A stretch of 64,000 nt of DNA from contig NW_019091362.1 in NCBI RefSeq assembly GCF_001949145.1, positions 10,500,031-10,564,030 of the forward strand. The letters are read 5' to 3'. The notes below the pieces were generated by a model. That model saw only the letters and a program-made list of their open reading frames with translations. It did no database searches and was not told where the DNA came from. The translations under genes and the position numbers were made by a program. Shown one piece after another: positions 12,421 through 21,945 of this stretch (its first letter is position 1; the number at the start of each line of letters is the position of its first letter). The DNA is from Acanthaster planci (lineage: Eukaryota > Echinodermata > Asteroidea > Valvatida > Acanthasteridae).

Positions 12421-13477
12421 AGTCAAAAGATTAAAATGGTTATATAATACCCTACAACGCTCTTTACTCGTAAATGTTGATAGGCGACCGTCTCTATCTG
12501 TTTTTTAAATCACATGCACCAATCTGGAGAAAACTCTACAAGACGTTGTTTATTAGTGTAAGTAACCAAGCACTATTTACATGGGCACTATCCATTGAAA
12601 GTTATGAAAGAATATTTTTTACAATAAATCTATACTGGCATGTGAAACACCCCCCAGCTGGAACTTTTTAATGATATTAACTGTGTCACGAAAAAAGGCG
12701 AGTTTGTCATATTTCAAGTATTATTATTAAGTATTTCTTGTAATGAAACCAAGAATTTTCCCAAAGCGCCAAAAGTAAGGCAGTAAAGTCTTACACTTCA
12801 AAAAGCTTTGTAAATGTAATTGTATGAGACGTTATGCATTCCTTGCATCATTTTCACAAGTGTGTAAAACATACTTGTTTTTTCTTACCCCTCCTTCTTC
12901 CCGAAAAATACTTAAAATACGCAAGAAAATGTACACATGAAGGAAAGGAAACTGCAGTATATCCGGTTCATAAGTATGACGTCACTTCAGTTTAAACCAC
13001 GCTCACTACACATGCACTGGACATAGAGTTAGATGTATTGATCGTTGTTTCCTTTGAACCGTAGAACAGGAAGTTAACGAGCAACTGCAGCGATCGTCCA
13101 ATGGTAGCCTGGAAATCGTGGCGTGTCCGCCTTTGTGACGAAGTCACTTACAAATGGGATACCGGTCGCGTTCACACATCGTGACAAAATCATGTAGACC
13201 TTTTTAAATTAAAGGGTGGAACACTGATTGCTTTTCTTGTGAAAGTTTTCACAAGTGAGGAAAACCATTATGGACTTGGGACGATGCTGTCAGATGCATC
13301 CTCCACGTACAGTGCTGTGCGGCAAATCTTTCTGATGTTCAAGAACATTTTACAGAAAGGTTGAATAATGGCAATGCAATTTTAGGTCGGGCAGTCGAAT
13401 ATCCAGTTCTTAAACTGAATGTCTCTTTGAGCTCTTTATTTGATACATTTCACGAGAGTTCCTAATAGTACTTTGGC

Positions 13478-13502
13478 GGCATTCAAGCTGTGTAAACTGA
13501 TA
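13478..13502 (-). pseudogene. Relic copy: remnant of the end of TM7 / C-tail
   Basis: On the plus strand, GGCATTCAAGCTGTGTAAA at 13480-13498 matches GGCATACAAGCTGTGTAAA at 20883-20901, which encodes YTACMPS in the intact gene. Here the same place reads YTA then a stop. Short and alone, but in the colinear position, which indicates an internal deletion between about 13.50 and 13.73 kb. Confidence 0.5.
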
Positions 13503-13734
13503 TTATCAAAAATAAGCTAGTATAAGATATCGGTATAATGATTATGCTTGCTGTCTCATTTACCAAGCACAGGACCCCATATGTTAAAGATGAAAATGGC
13601 ATTGCGGACTCTTTTTAACTGTTCAAGTTGCTATTTTAAATCTATTTATAGTTATGTGAGAAAATATTTATTATTAAAGAATACTGTGTACAACCGCCTG
13701 GTATTTTTTCATAAAGTCAGCTACAACAACAACC

Positions 13735-14122
13735 GATATTACCCCAGCTATCTTACACACTACACTCGACCGCCACTGGCTGGCAACACGGAAGTAAGTC
13801 TCACCATAAGAAAGATCGGCTGCTGCGACCATCACCATGTATACACCCATCATGAAATCCGAAACTGCCAGATTCATAACCATAAACGAATGAGTCTTCT
13901 TGCATCTATCACCTGTGCCTTTCAACCTCCAAATGATGGCCACTACATTACCCAAGAGGGCGCTCAAGCCCAATACCCACATTGCAACACGCAACAGGTT
14001 AGTCTGCAAGAGACTTCCACACAGATTTAGAGGAGGTTGTAACTCGTGTAATGCATCCCTTTTCCACCGAGAAATGTGCCAGCACGACAAAATCACAACA
14101 TAAACGGTAGTCATCGACATAC
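13735..14122 (-). pseudogene. Relic copy: hinge to TM3 of the 7TM exon, frameshifted
   Basis: The acceptor (TTTTTCTCGGTAG) and hinge [18 protein letters not shown] are present, then a 2-base deletion near 14045-14052 relative to the intact gene shifts the frame before [13 protein letters not shown]. From there TM1, TM2 and the start of TM3 read on in the other frame up to [10 protein letters not shown], where similarity ends at about 13735. TM3 to TM7 is missing, so no functional receptor could be made. Confidence 0.88.
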
Positions 14123-14375
14123 CTACCGAGAAAAACAGAAGTGAAATAAAATGGTCTGAAGTGCTGAAAACGCTTACATTCTAACAACCGCGAGGAAACT
14201 ACTGAAGAAACATTGCATGTGGGTCGTGGGCTATATAAAAAAAGATGAAGGAACAGATAATAATTATGATGTCCTGAAAACGTATCAGAGGCCGAGAATC
14301 TTGAGAAAAGAAATACTTTTACAATTCGAGGACTGTACGCGCTCACTCTTATGGAGGCTGAAACATTTTACTCAC

Positions 14376-14459
14376 ACAGTTCTGAGAGACACCAAAGTGT
14401 TGTATGCTCCTTCTTCAACCTTGGTAAATTTGTCATTTTCCAATTGAGCGATGACTACA
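14376..14459 (-). pseudogene. Relic copy: LRR 5 exon, intact frame
   Basis: 84-base phase 2-2 exon, VVIAQLENDKFTKVEEGA then YNTLVSLRTV. One codon longer than its paralogue. Acceptor TCTTCAG, donor GTGAGTAAA. Confidence 0.8.
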
Positions 14460-15083
14460 CTGAAGATAAGAGCATGAGAAAACAATTTGAAAATTGTCAT
14501 TTGACAATAATAGTGTATTTTGCTTTGTTTCGCCTTTTGTTTGGGAAATAAAACTTTCAGAAGTGTATGATAATTTTGAGTCACTAATTCATCAATTTGA
14601 AATTCTCGAATACGCCTAATAATGGGGGAAAACCATATTTTCAATCAGGACTATTAGTTAACTTCAGGATATCTTCAGAGTATACGAAGCAAAATCATGA
14701 GATTTCATTCCAAGAATTCTTTCACTCAACTTTTACTGAAAATCTGTCCACCACAAGCACATTATTGGATTTTGCGAAAGCAAACACAAACGTGAATTTG
14801 TGACGTCAGATCAAAATATTCGCTCGACGATTTCGCAAAAGTCAAACACTTTTCAGCTCAAGCGAAACTTCTTGATTCGTACTGCAACATGTAGCCGAAG
14901 ACTACAAATTACTACTTCCAATTTAGCGATGGAATCCATTAACGTATCTTGTCGAAGAACATTTCTCTAATAAACTTCAATTTATACTTTGGATTTTAAA
15001 ATTGCCCTGTTTTAATCTCGCAAAAGCATGTTGAGAATCATAGTTTTATGTAAAAATGAACTCTGAAATATGTTTTTGCTTAC

Positions 15084-15155
15084 AGTGTTTGGAGATCTGT
15101 TAGACCTACGAAAGCATCCTCCGAAATAGATATCATGGAAAGATTTATCATCAAC
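15084..15155 (-). pseudogene. Relic copy: LRR 4 exon, intact frame
   Basis: 72-base phase 2-2 exon, LMINLSMISISEDAFVGL then TDLQTL. Splice sites preserved (CCCCCAACAG, GTAAGCAAA). Confidence 0.82.
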
Positions 15156-15397
15156 CTGTTGGGGGATACGAGTAATAGCTGCAGGTATAATCACAAAATA
15201 TAATGTTTCTCATAACAACTGTCAATTTATCCCCTTGTTCTTCTCAGGTTTCCTCGCTTCAGTACAATTATTCTGAATTTAGAACAGCAATGGAGGAACT
15301 GGTAGGAACCTGCACGCATTTTCCCGGTATCATGCCAGAAACAGACCATTGCAATAATATAATGTCCTTTTAAAAATGTACTTGAAGTGTTGCTTAC

Positions 15398-15469
15398 AAT
15401 GTTTTGAGTTGCCCCAATTCCTTGAAGACAGGTAAATCAATGGATGTGATGCTGTTGTTAGAAATCTCT
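15398..15469 (-). pseudogene. Relic copy: LRR 3 exon, intact frame
   Basis: 72-base phase 2-2 exon, EISNNSITSIDLPVFKEL then GQLKTL, differing from the intact paralogue at only a few residues. Both splice sites are preserved (CATTTACAG, GTAAGCAAC). Confidence 0.82.
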
Positions 15470-15781
15470 CTGTAAATGCACATCAAATTAGACATTGAAT
15501 TATTATTACATTCACCAACGGTATGATGACGGGGATAAGAGAGACGGAAGTTTGGCTGCATGGTGGTTAATAAATGGTGGTTATATTCAGTATTTAGCTG
15601 AGCGATTAAAACTTCGTAAATGATAAATATTTTAACGAGTTGTTTCCCATCTTCATTGATGCCAGAGTAGTGATCATGAAATGACATTATGCATACAAAT
15701 GAAGAAAAAGGTCTTCGAAATAAGAACGCCGTTATTCAAAAGACACTGACGAACCCTACAGTCATAAATCGATACTTGCCC

Positions 15782-16290
15782 CTAGACACGGGTGGCAAAC
15801 GATCTCATGACCCCGAAAATTAAAATCTCTTCGTTTAACAAATCAACCAACTTGGTAAATATTGTTGCTGAAAGTTGTACACTTGCTAAGCCTGCACTGT
15901 TGGAAATGTCATTTCCTTTAGCTTTAAGTGTCCATGCAATGAAGATTTCTCTTAAACATACTTTTTGTGCATCTTCATACAATCTTCCAATGTATGAAAA
16001 TGCTGACGTCATTATGGGACTAAGATTTCAAACATTTATCAAAACATTTCTGGACACCTGAGGGCGATATTACCGTGCTGTAAATCAGGAAAGACACTAA
16101 TCACTTTCCATGTTTTTTCTGTTTACATTGTGAACCCAAACTTTATTTGAAGCCATTTTGAGAAAAGGTTTCTCGTTGACTTACAGGCATGTACTCAAAG
16201 AATAATAACACACCAAAGAGAAGAAATTTAGTGCAGAAAAATATAAATTCCAACTGTTAAGTTCACAAATCAGTGGAACTTTCCCAACAG
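15782..16290. repeat. Intron block shared between the two gene copies
   Basis: Matches 23520-23960. Shared parts include TTAACAAAT, the GCTAAGCCTGCA region, GTGAACT and GAGAAAAG(G/A)TTTCTCGTTG. Both copies hold a minus-strand open frame with similar residues (EIF.xWTLxAK and LLNEEIL), but indels do not keep frame throughout, so I read it as duplicated intron. Confidence 0.65.
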
Positions 16291-17413
16291 CCCTCAAGGC
16301 ACGTAACGAAACATGCCCTTGGTGGCTGCCAGACAAGCAATCAATCAAAGCTCGGGTTGCTCCGCGCTGAAGGAAACTTCGCGCGCTTTCGGCCTCTTTT
16401 TCCCTCTGTACGGCTAATTCACTGTTGTTTATGTGCATTGCAATAAGTAAGCATCAATGCTTCTCTCAGAAATGTTTTCAGAAAGTGAATTCTGGATTCA
16501 CAGTTATTAAAGGGCAGCCGCAATGATTTTTTTCTTGAACAAAATTTTCAGCCACTTCATACTCTTCTTCAGAATCTCACAAGTTGTTTCACACTCCCAT
16601 CTGGTAAAATATAGTAAAATGTGCTCTTGTTTAAACACTTAGAATTAGCTACGCTTTCCTGGCCAACTGAGGGCGATGTTGCTGTGATGTCATCCATGGA
16701 AGACAAAGTTCATTGCACAGATTTCTCTATTAAACAAAGAAGAAATCTGGTCTTGAAATTTGGTGGCTTAGCAATACCACGTTAATTTCCCAAATACACT
16801 CTGTTCACGTATAGAACAAATTAAGCAAATAAAATTCGTTTTCGTCAGTGCACATTTTTTCCCGCTTTATCGTTCAGTTTCATTTCCGTCTTTCCACTTT
16901 GTTTACGACCATTCAAAACTAAACGATTACCAGTCTTTGGTGTGACCTCTGTTGTCTTTTTGTTTACAATAGCTGCAGTCATTATTGAAACTAATCGATT
17001 TGCGTAGGATCTTTTACCTGCGCGTGATTTTCTCTTTTGTTTAAAGTAAATCTATTTCGTATTCTAAGCGTTCAGTTTAGGACTAATGGAGAAGTATATG
17101 CCGACGGTCTTTTACTGCAAGTCATTCTTGTTCCATAATAATTGGCTCGATGATTGTGAATGATCCACCGTTAAACCGTTTTTTTCCTTGGAAAATCAGA
17201 TTTGTACAGGATTCAAAAAGGGCTTTTAATGGAACCAGAGGAAGGACCCATTAGCATTTTCGGTGTTTCACGTACATTCACATCAAGTGAACAAAAAGTA
17301 AGTAAAATAATGTATGAAAACGGGGCTTTAATTAATACAGGTGCACATGTCATCTTTGGTCTGTATATTTCCATTAAACAAACGATCGTTTTTTTGGCAT
17401 CAATGCATCAGAG

Positions 17414-17442
17414 CGCCCATCCCATCTTCCAAGGTGGAACGT
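17414..17442 (-). pseudogene. Relic copy: start-codon exon remnant
   Basis: The acceptor TTGTATTTGTACAG and the start context GGAAGATGGGATGGGCG match the intact gene's exon 2. The frame then reads MGWAL and stops, because similarity to the signal peptide ends right there. The rest of the exon, including its donor, is gone. Confidence 0.65.
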
Positions 17443-17564
17443 CTGTACAAATACAAAGGTAAAAGTCACTCCTTGTGATCTATATTTACTGAGTAAATAG
17501 CAGCAGAAAACCATTCGGCAGTGGTACCTACTCCCGGAAAAGTAACACACCTTGCGTTATATCC

Positions 17565-17645
17565 TGCAAGAAACGAGACCAAGGGGTACCCCAACATGTC
17601 CAATCGCTATACACACTATAGACTATTGTTACCTAACACATCCCC
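17565..17645. repeat. Dispersed repeat, copy A (partner at 32315-32385)
   Basis: CCAAGGGGTACCCCAACATG, TCCAATCGCTATACACACTA and GACTATTGTTACCT match 32315-32385 closely, same orientation. Lies between the relic leader and start-codon exons. Confidence 0.75.
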
Positions 17646-17912
17646 CCATTTGTCTGAAAAGAATTCCTCAGATTGCAGTGAAACACTGACCAACACAAAG
17701 CAGGGGGAGGGCTTCTCCGTCTCATGTCTTGCTTCATATGCCTTGCGTCGGCATCTTTACAAGTGTGTGGAGAAAACTACACATCATGAAATCAAAACAG
17801 AATAAAGACCGGTGGTTACAATGAACCTGGCACTAAATTAATTTCAGCATGAGCAGTTAATGAGTTTGATATCGATTTGCTTTGGTTATGAGGAAGTTGT
17901 GCGTTTTCTTAC

Positions 17913-18020
17913 CCAATATTAGAGAAGATTTTCGTCAGTGCACAGGTATCGGCCGCTGATTCCACTGTGACACCAAGCTCCACACAGCTCGCAAATGAAA
18001 AGCAACGCCGCACAAAGCAA
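17913..18020 (-). pseudogene. Relic copy: leader exon remnant with donor site
   Basis: Matches 59605-59710 through the donor (TTGG/GTAAGAAAACGC) and the CGTCAGTGCACA / CGTCAGTGCTCA stretch. The match continues upstream into what would be promoter DNA, where CACTTCCAAACA at about 59772-59783 parallels CACCTCCAAACA at about 18079-18090. Confidence 0.6.
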
Positions 18021-18109
18021 AGCACGTGCTAAATGGTAAGGCTATAGACAAATTTAAGCTGGCTGCTGTCACGTGACTTCACCTCCAAACATTTCCGCGC
18101 GACTCATTC

Positions 18110-20770
18110 TCAACGGATTTTGGTGGTATATGTCATTACAAGTTCGGCCCATCAGTCAGAGTATAACCGTAAATCAGCAACCGTGCTCCGATCATAGAAC
18201 ACCTGTACTACGCTCGTCATCTAGCTTCAATTTTCAGACCGTGATTAAGATACAATTATGAACTCTCATTTCCGATCATCTGTGTGTACGAGTTGGCATT
18301 GGTCGTACGGATCTAAGTCATAAATACAGGTTGTAAGTTGTACGGATGACGTAACTCATGGGTGTAAGGTATACAAGAGTTTTATTGTGTCACCTAATGG
18401 CGAAAAGGGGTGTCCAGTTATTTCTCACCTTTTTACCAATTGGAATGGAATACCTTCAATTGCAATGCAATGCAATGCTTGGAATGCCTCCAGTTGATCG
18501 GTTTTTTCTAGGCCTACTTGTTCTTTCGTAAACATGGCTTCAATACAATTACCACCCAACACGTTGTGCATAGAACAGAAAACATTCCCCTATGTTACAT
18601 CTTACCAATCTATTTCTTTTCTTAAGCTCTGTATTGAATTACCAGAAACGGCTGTAATACTTTGATCGATTACTTCCATTGCAATGTATTTTTTAAAGGA
18701 GGAAAAATGTTTTAATAAATTTTATGCAAACTGTCTGAGGAAAAAGTATTTGTTCTATCCAGGGATATGAAACTTCTAAAAGTACGAATTCCAAATACAA
18801 GGGAGGACTTAATATCTGTAACAGCTATAAAAATGATATCTTTTCCTCAGATGGCACCAAATACATACACTGTACCATTCTGGGTAATGTTGACCCGCAA
18901 ATGTGCACTTAACAGCATTTTAAACCATTGGGCGTCGCGAAGGGGATGGCAAGGGCCCCCTGGGAAAAATTTTAATGATTATAGCAAAGAAGCAGATGTT
19001 TTACTGTAAACGTAAACTAGACGAGATGTGTTCTGCAATGTTTGTGTGATTTCCACTTTTGCTGGTGTGCCCGCCGTTTTGCAATCATCTTACTGCTTCG
19101 GACATCCCTGATCCGTGAAAGTAGGAAACAACGTCCAATATAGCTGTTCATTGTTTAGGCCAATGTGATTTAACAAATTTTCCTTGGGGCCGTCATTCCA
19201 TTGTTTGCCTATTCATTTTGAAAGTGTATCAAATGAGGTTTTGGTAGGGGGAGGATCCTAATGGTAAAACGTTGTTGAGACTTGATGTATTCCAATGTTG
19301 CAGTTAGTCACAATAAGATACAGCGCTCCAGTTACACACTTTAAAACATCATTAACGAACTGTTATTGCTAAGCTTATAATTCTATTTGACGCTTTGACA
19401 AGGAAATCTAACATTCTGCAGTGTATTATACACAGTTTTACAGCTGTGTTGCATGATCTTTTCATCGATGAAATTAAAAGATTAAAAGGTGGGTAACTAC
19501 AATGGTTAGCCTATACAATACCCTAAAACGTTCTTTATAGATAGACGACTGTCTCTATCTGCTTTTTGAATCACATGCCACAATCTCCAAAAAACTGTGC
19601 AATATACATATAGGCCTACCTTGTTCTTAGCGTAAGTGGACAAAACACTCATTACACGTAGACGTTTCGTAATGCAAGAATTATGTTACAGTTAATCTAT
19701 TGGCACATGAAACACCCTCAGCTAGAACTTTCTATATCATATTTACTATGACAGGAAAAAGGGGAAGTTTGTGAAATATCAAGTAGCCTATTATGAACAA
19801 GATTAAAATGACATAAGGGAATCTTCTACAGGATACTTTTCTCGTTAGCGAAGCACTTTGTCCCGTTACAATTACATGCAAAATGTTGAAAAAAAGTTTT
19901 ATTACCCTATATTAAGAATGAGTTCTGCAACCGATGGTTAATTTTTCATTAGTCTATTGTAAGAAGTAATTTTCAAATAGGTTTTTCTACGTATATATGT
20001 ATATTTAAATAGCAGGACCATTACAGCAAGCCCTTTATAATTACACTTAGTCACAAATAAGGCCAGTGTCGATTATCAAAGTGCAGTACTGTGATTTTGT
20101 TAAGGTATATCATTTTTCAGAATATGCAAAAGGTTTAAGACAACAAAGTCAAAGCTTTAAATCAACATTTCAAGTGATGTGATGGTGTCTGGAAAGATTT
20201 CTCATCGTTTGAAGATAATCTTTCTAACGTGGAAAGAATAAATTTGATTTTAAAACTTTTTTTAATCTGTCATATATGCATATAACAATTACGCTATAAC
20301 AGATATTCCAATTTCAGAACTGAACATTTTTACTTCGCGCTACGTTAAAACGTTTATGACTAATAAAATAAATGCCAACATAATTCCTATTTCAGCCTCA
20401 ACATGTGTACCTCTAGCCCCGAGAAAAAGTCGACATTTCAGTAATTTCATTGCGATTGTTGTAAATTTCCACTGCGCTCATGCATTGGATATTACGGATT
20501 CCGGTGTAAAAAACAGGTGTCCAATTTTTGATGAGACAGAGCCGTCCCTTTAGCATATATCATTAATACGAAGTGACCATTTCATCACATCTTCAAAACA
20601 CCTTAAAAATTTCAATTCTGATTCAAATTTTGCAGAAAGAATACAATGTATAAATTGTATGTTTGTTTGTGGATTTTCAACACTTTTATAAAATTGCTTT
20701 TATGTGCTTTTGTATTTGAACCCTCGATCTATGTACCTTTTTTTCAGAAGCGTTTACCTTACGACAACTA
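18110..20770. other. Intergenic and 3' flank of the intact receptor gene
   Basis: No separate gene recognised. 19490-19790 matches 12430-12740 in the relic copy's 3' flank. Minus-strand poly(A) signal candidates are ATTAAA at 20261-20266 and AATAAA at 19898-19903; neither is confirmed. Confidence 0.5.
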
Positions 20771-20774
20771 TTTT

Positions 20775-21945
20775 TCATTTCAAGTCTGACATTGAAATAT
20801 CTAATGTTTCAACTGAGCGCGCCTTTGAGTTCTTTTTGTCGGACTTGTCTTGAAAGTAAGAATTACTGTTGCCCGTATTTGACGGCATACAAGCTGTGTA
20901 AATCGTGTACAGGTACGGGTTAAGTGAGGAGTTGATAGGTAGGATAAATACAACAATCCATCCGTACATATCGGCCCCAATTTCAATCGTGTTTGTCTGA
21001 GAGAGAATGCCCATGATTATCACCGGCATCCAGCAGGTGAAATCTGTGCCCACAATTAACGCCATCTTGACCGCCATTTTGATTTCGCGGTTTCGGTGGG
21101 AGCTCTTTCTGACCATCTTACTCGTACGTCTGACGCTGACAAAAATGGCGACGTAACAAGAAAGGACAACCAAGAAGCAGACCAGATTGACGCCAAGAAA
21201 CACAACCACAGACAAAATCCAGGCCGGTTTCTTGTCAGTACCAACACTGAGAGTAAGTTGCTGGCTTCCCAGAGGATTTGGGATGTCTTCAGATTTGATG
21301 TTGTCTTGCCCCGTCGACTTGGTAGTGAGAGGCAGCCCTATACAGACATCAGAGAGTCCATACAAATCAGAATCGGGCCCGACCGAGAAAGTAGGAACGA
21401 CGCTCAAGCAAATAGCCACAAGCCACAGCAGGCCTACCACTATTTTAGTTGACCTTTCCCGGAGGTGAATGCGACTGAATGGCAACACTATGCACAAGAA
21501 ACAATCGATGCTGATGAGCGTCACAAAGAACACTGACGCCTCACTGGACATGACCGATATTACCCCAGCTATCTTACACACTACACTCGACCGCCACTGG
21601 CTGGCAACACGGAAGTAAGTCTCGCCATAAGAAAGATCGGCTGCTGCGACCATCACCATGTATACACCCATCATGAAATCCGAAACTGCCAGATTCATAA
21701 CCATAAACGAATGTGTCTTCTTGCATCTATCACCAGTGCCTTTCAACCTCCAAATGATGGCCACTACGTTACCCAAGAGGGCGCTCAAGCCCAATACCCA
21801 CATTGCAACACGCAACAGGTTAGTCTGCAAGAGACTTCCGCAGAGGTTTAGAGGTGGTTGTAACTCGGTAGTAATGCAGTCTTCATTGACTGAGAAATGT
21901 TCTAGCACGGCAAAATCACAACATAAACGGTAGTCATCGACATAC
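20775..21945 (-). CDS. Receptor exon 34: hinge, seven-transmembrane domain and C-tail
   Basis: Phase 2 in, stop TGA at 20777-20775; residues about 1812-2201. It starts [18 protein letters not shown], the hinge with the Cys pair seen in LRR-containing GPCRs. TM1 carries [10 protein letters not shown]2 [14 protein letters not shown]3 follows the conserved VC, TM4 [16 protein letters not shown]5 [20 protein letters not shown]6 [16 protein letters not shown]7 [17 protein letters not shown]. The TM3 C132 / ECL2 C210 disulfide pair (numbered in the 398-codon open frame) is kept. The DRY position reads IDCFLCI: the arginine is Cys. The short C-tail ends ISMSDLK. Rhodopsin-family GPCR, LGR/relaxin-receptor subgroup. 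Confidence 0.93.

Larger units (their letters stand above)
12420..18110 (-). pseudogene. Relic tandem copy of the receptor gene, ectodomain lost
   Basis: A colinear, same-strand set of remnants of the intact gene: leader exon (ends 17913), start-codon exon (17442 down to about 17414), LRR3, LRR4, LRR5 and part of the 7TM exon, plus matching introns and 3' flank (12440-12740 matches 19500-19790). No CUB, LDLa, LRRNT, LRR1 or LRR2 exon is seen between 15.5 and 17.4 kb. Broken by a stop soon after the start, a 2-base deletion in the hinge, and a deletion of TM3-TM7. Individual LRR exons keep open frames and splice sites. Confidence 0.85.

Noticed and set aside
13548-14030. 160-codon plus-strand frame
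   Set aside because: Antisense shadow of the relic 7TM exon.
16181-16438. 85-codon minus-strand frame in the relic region
   Set aside because: No domain recognised; partly in the duplicated intron block and partly beyond it.
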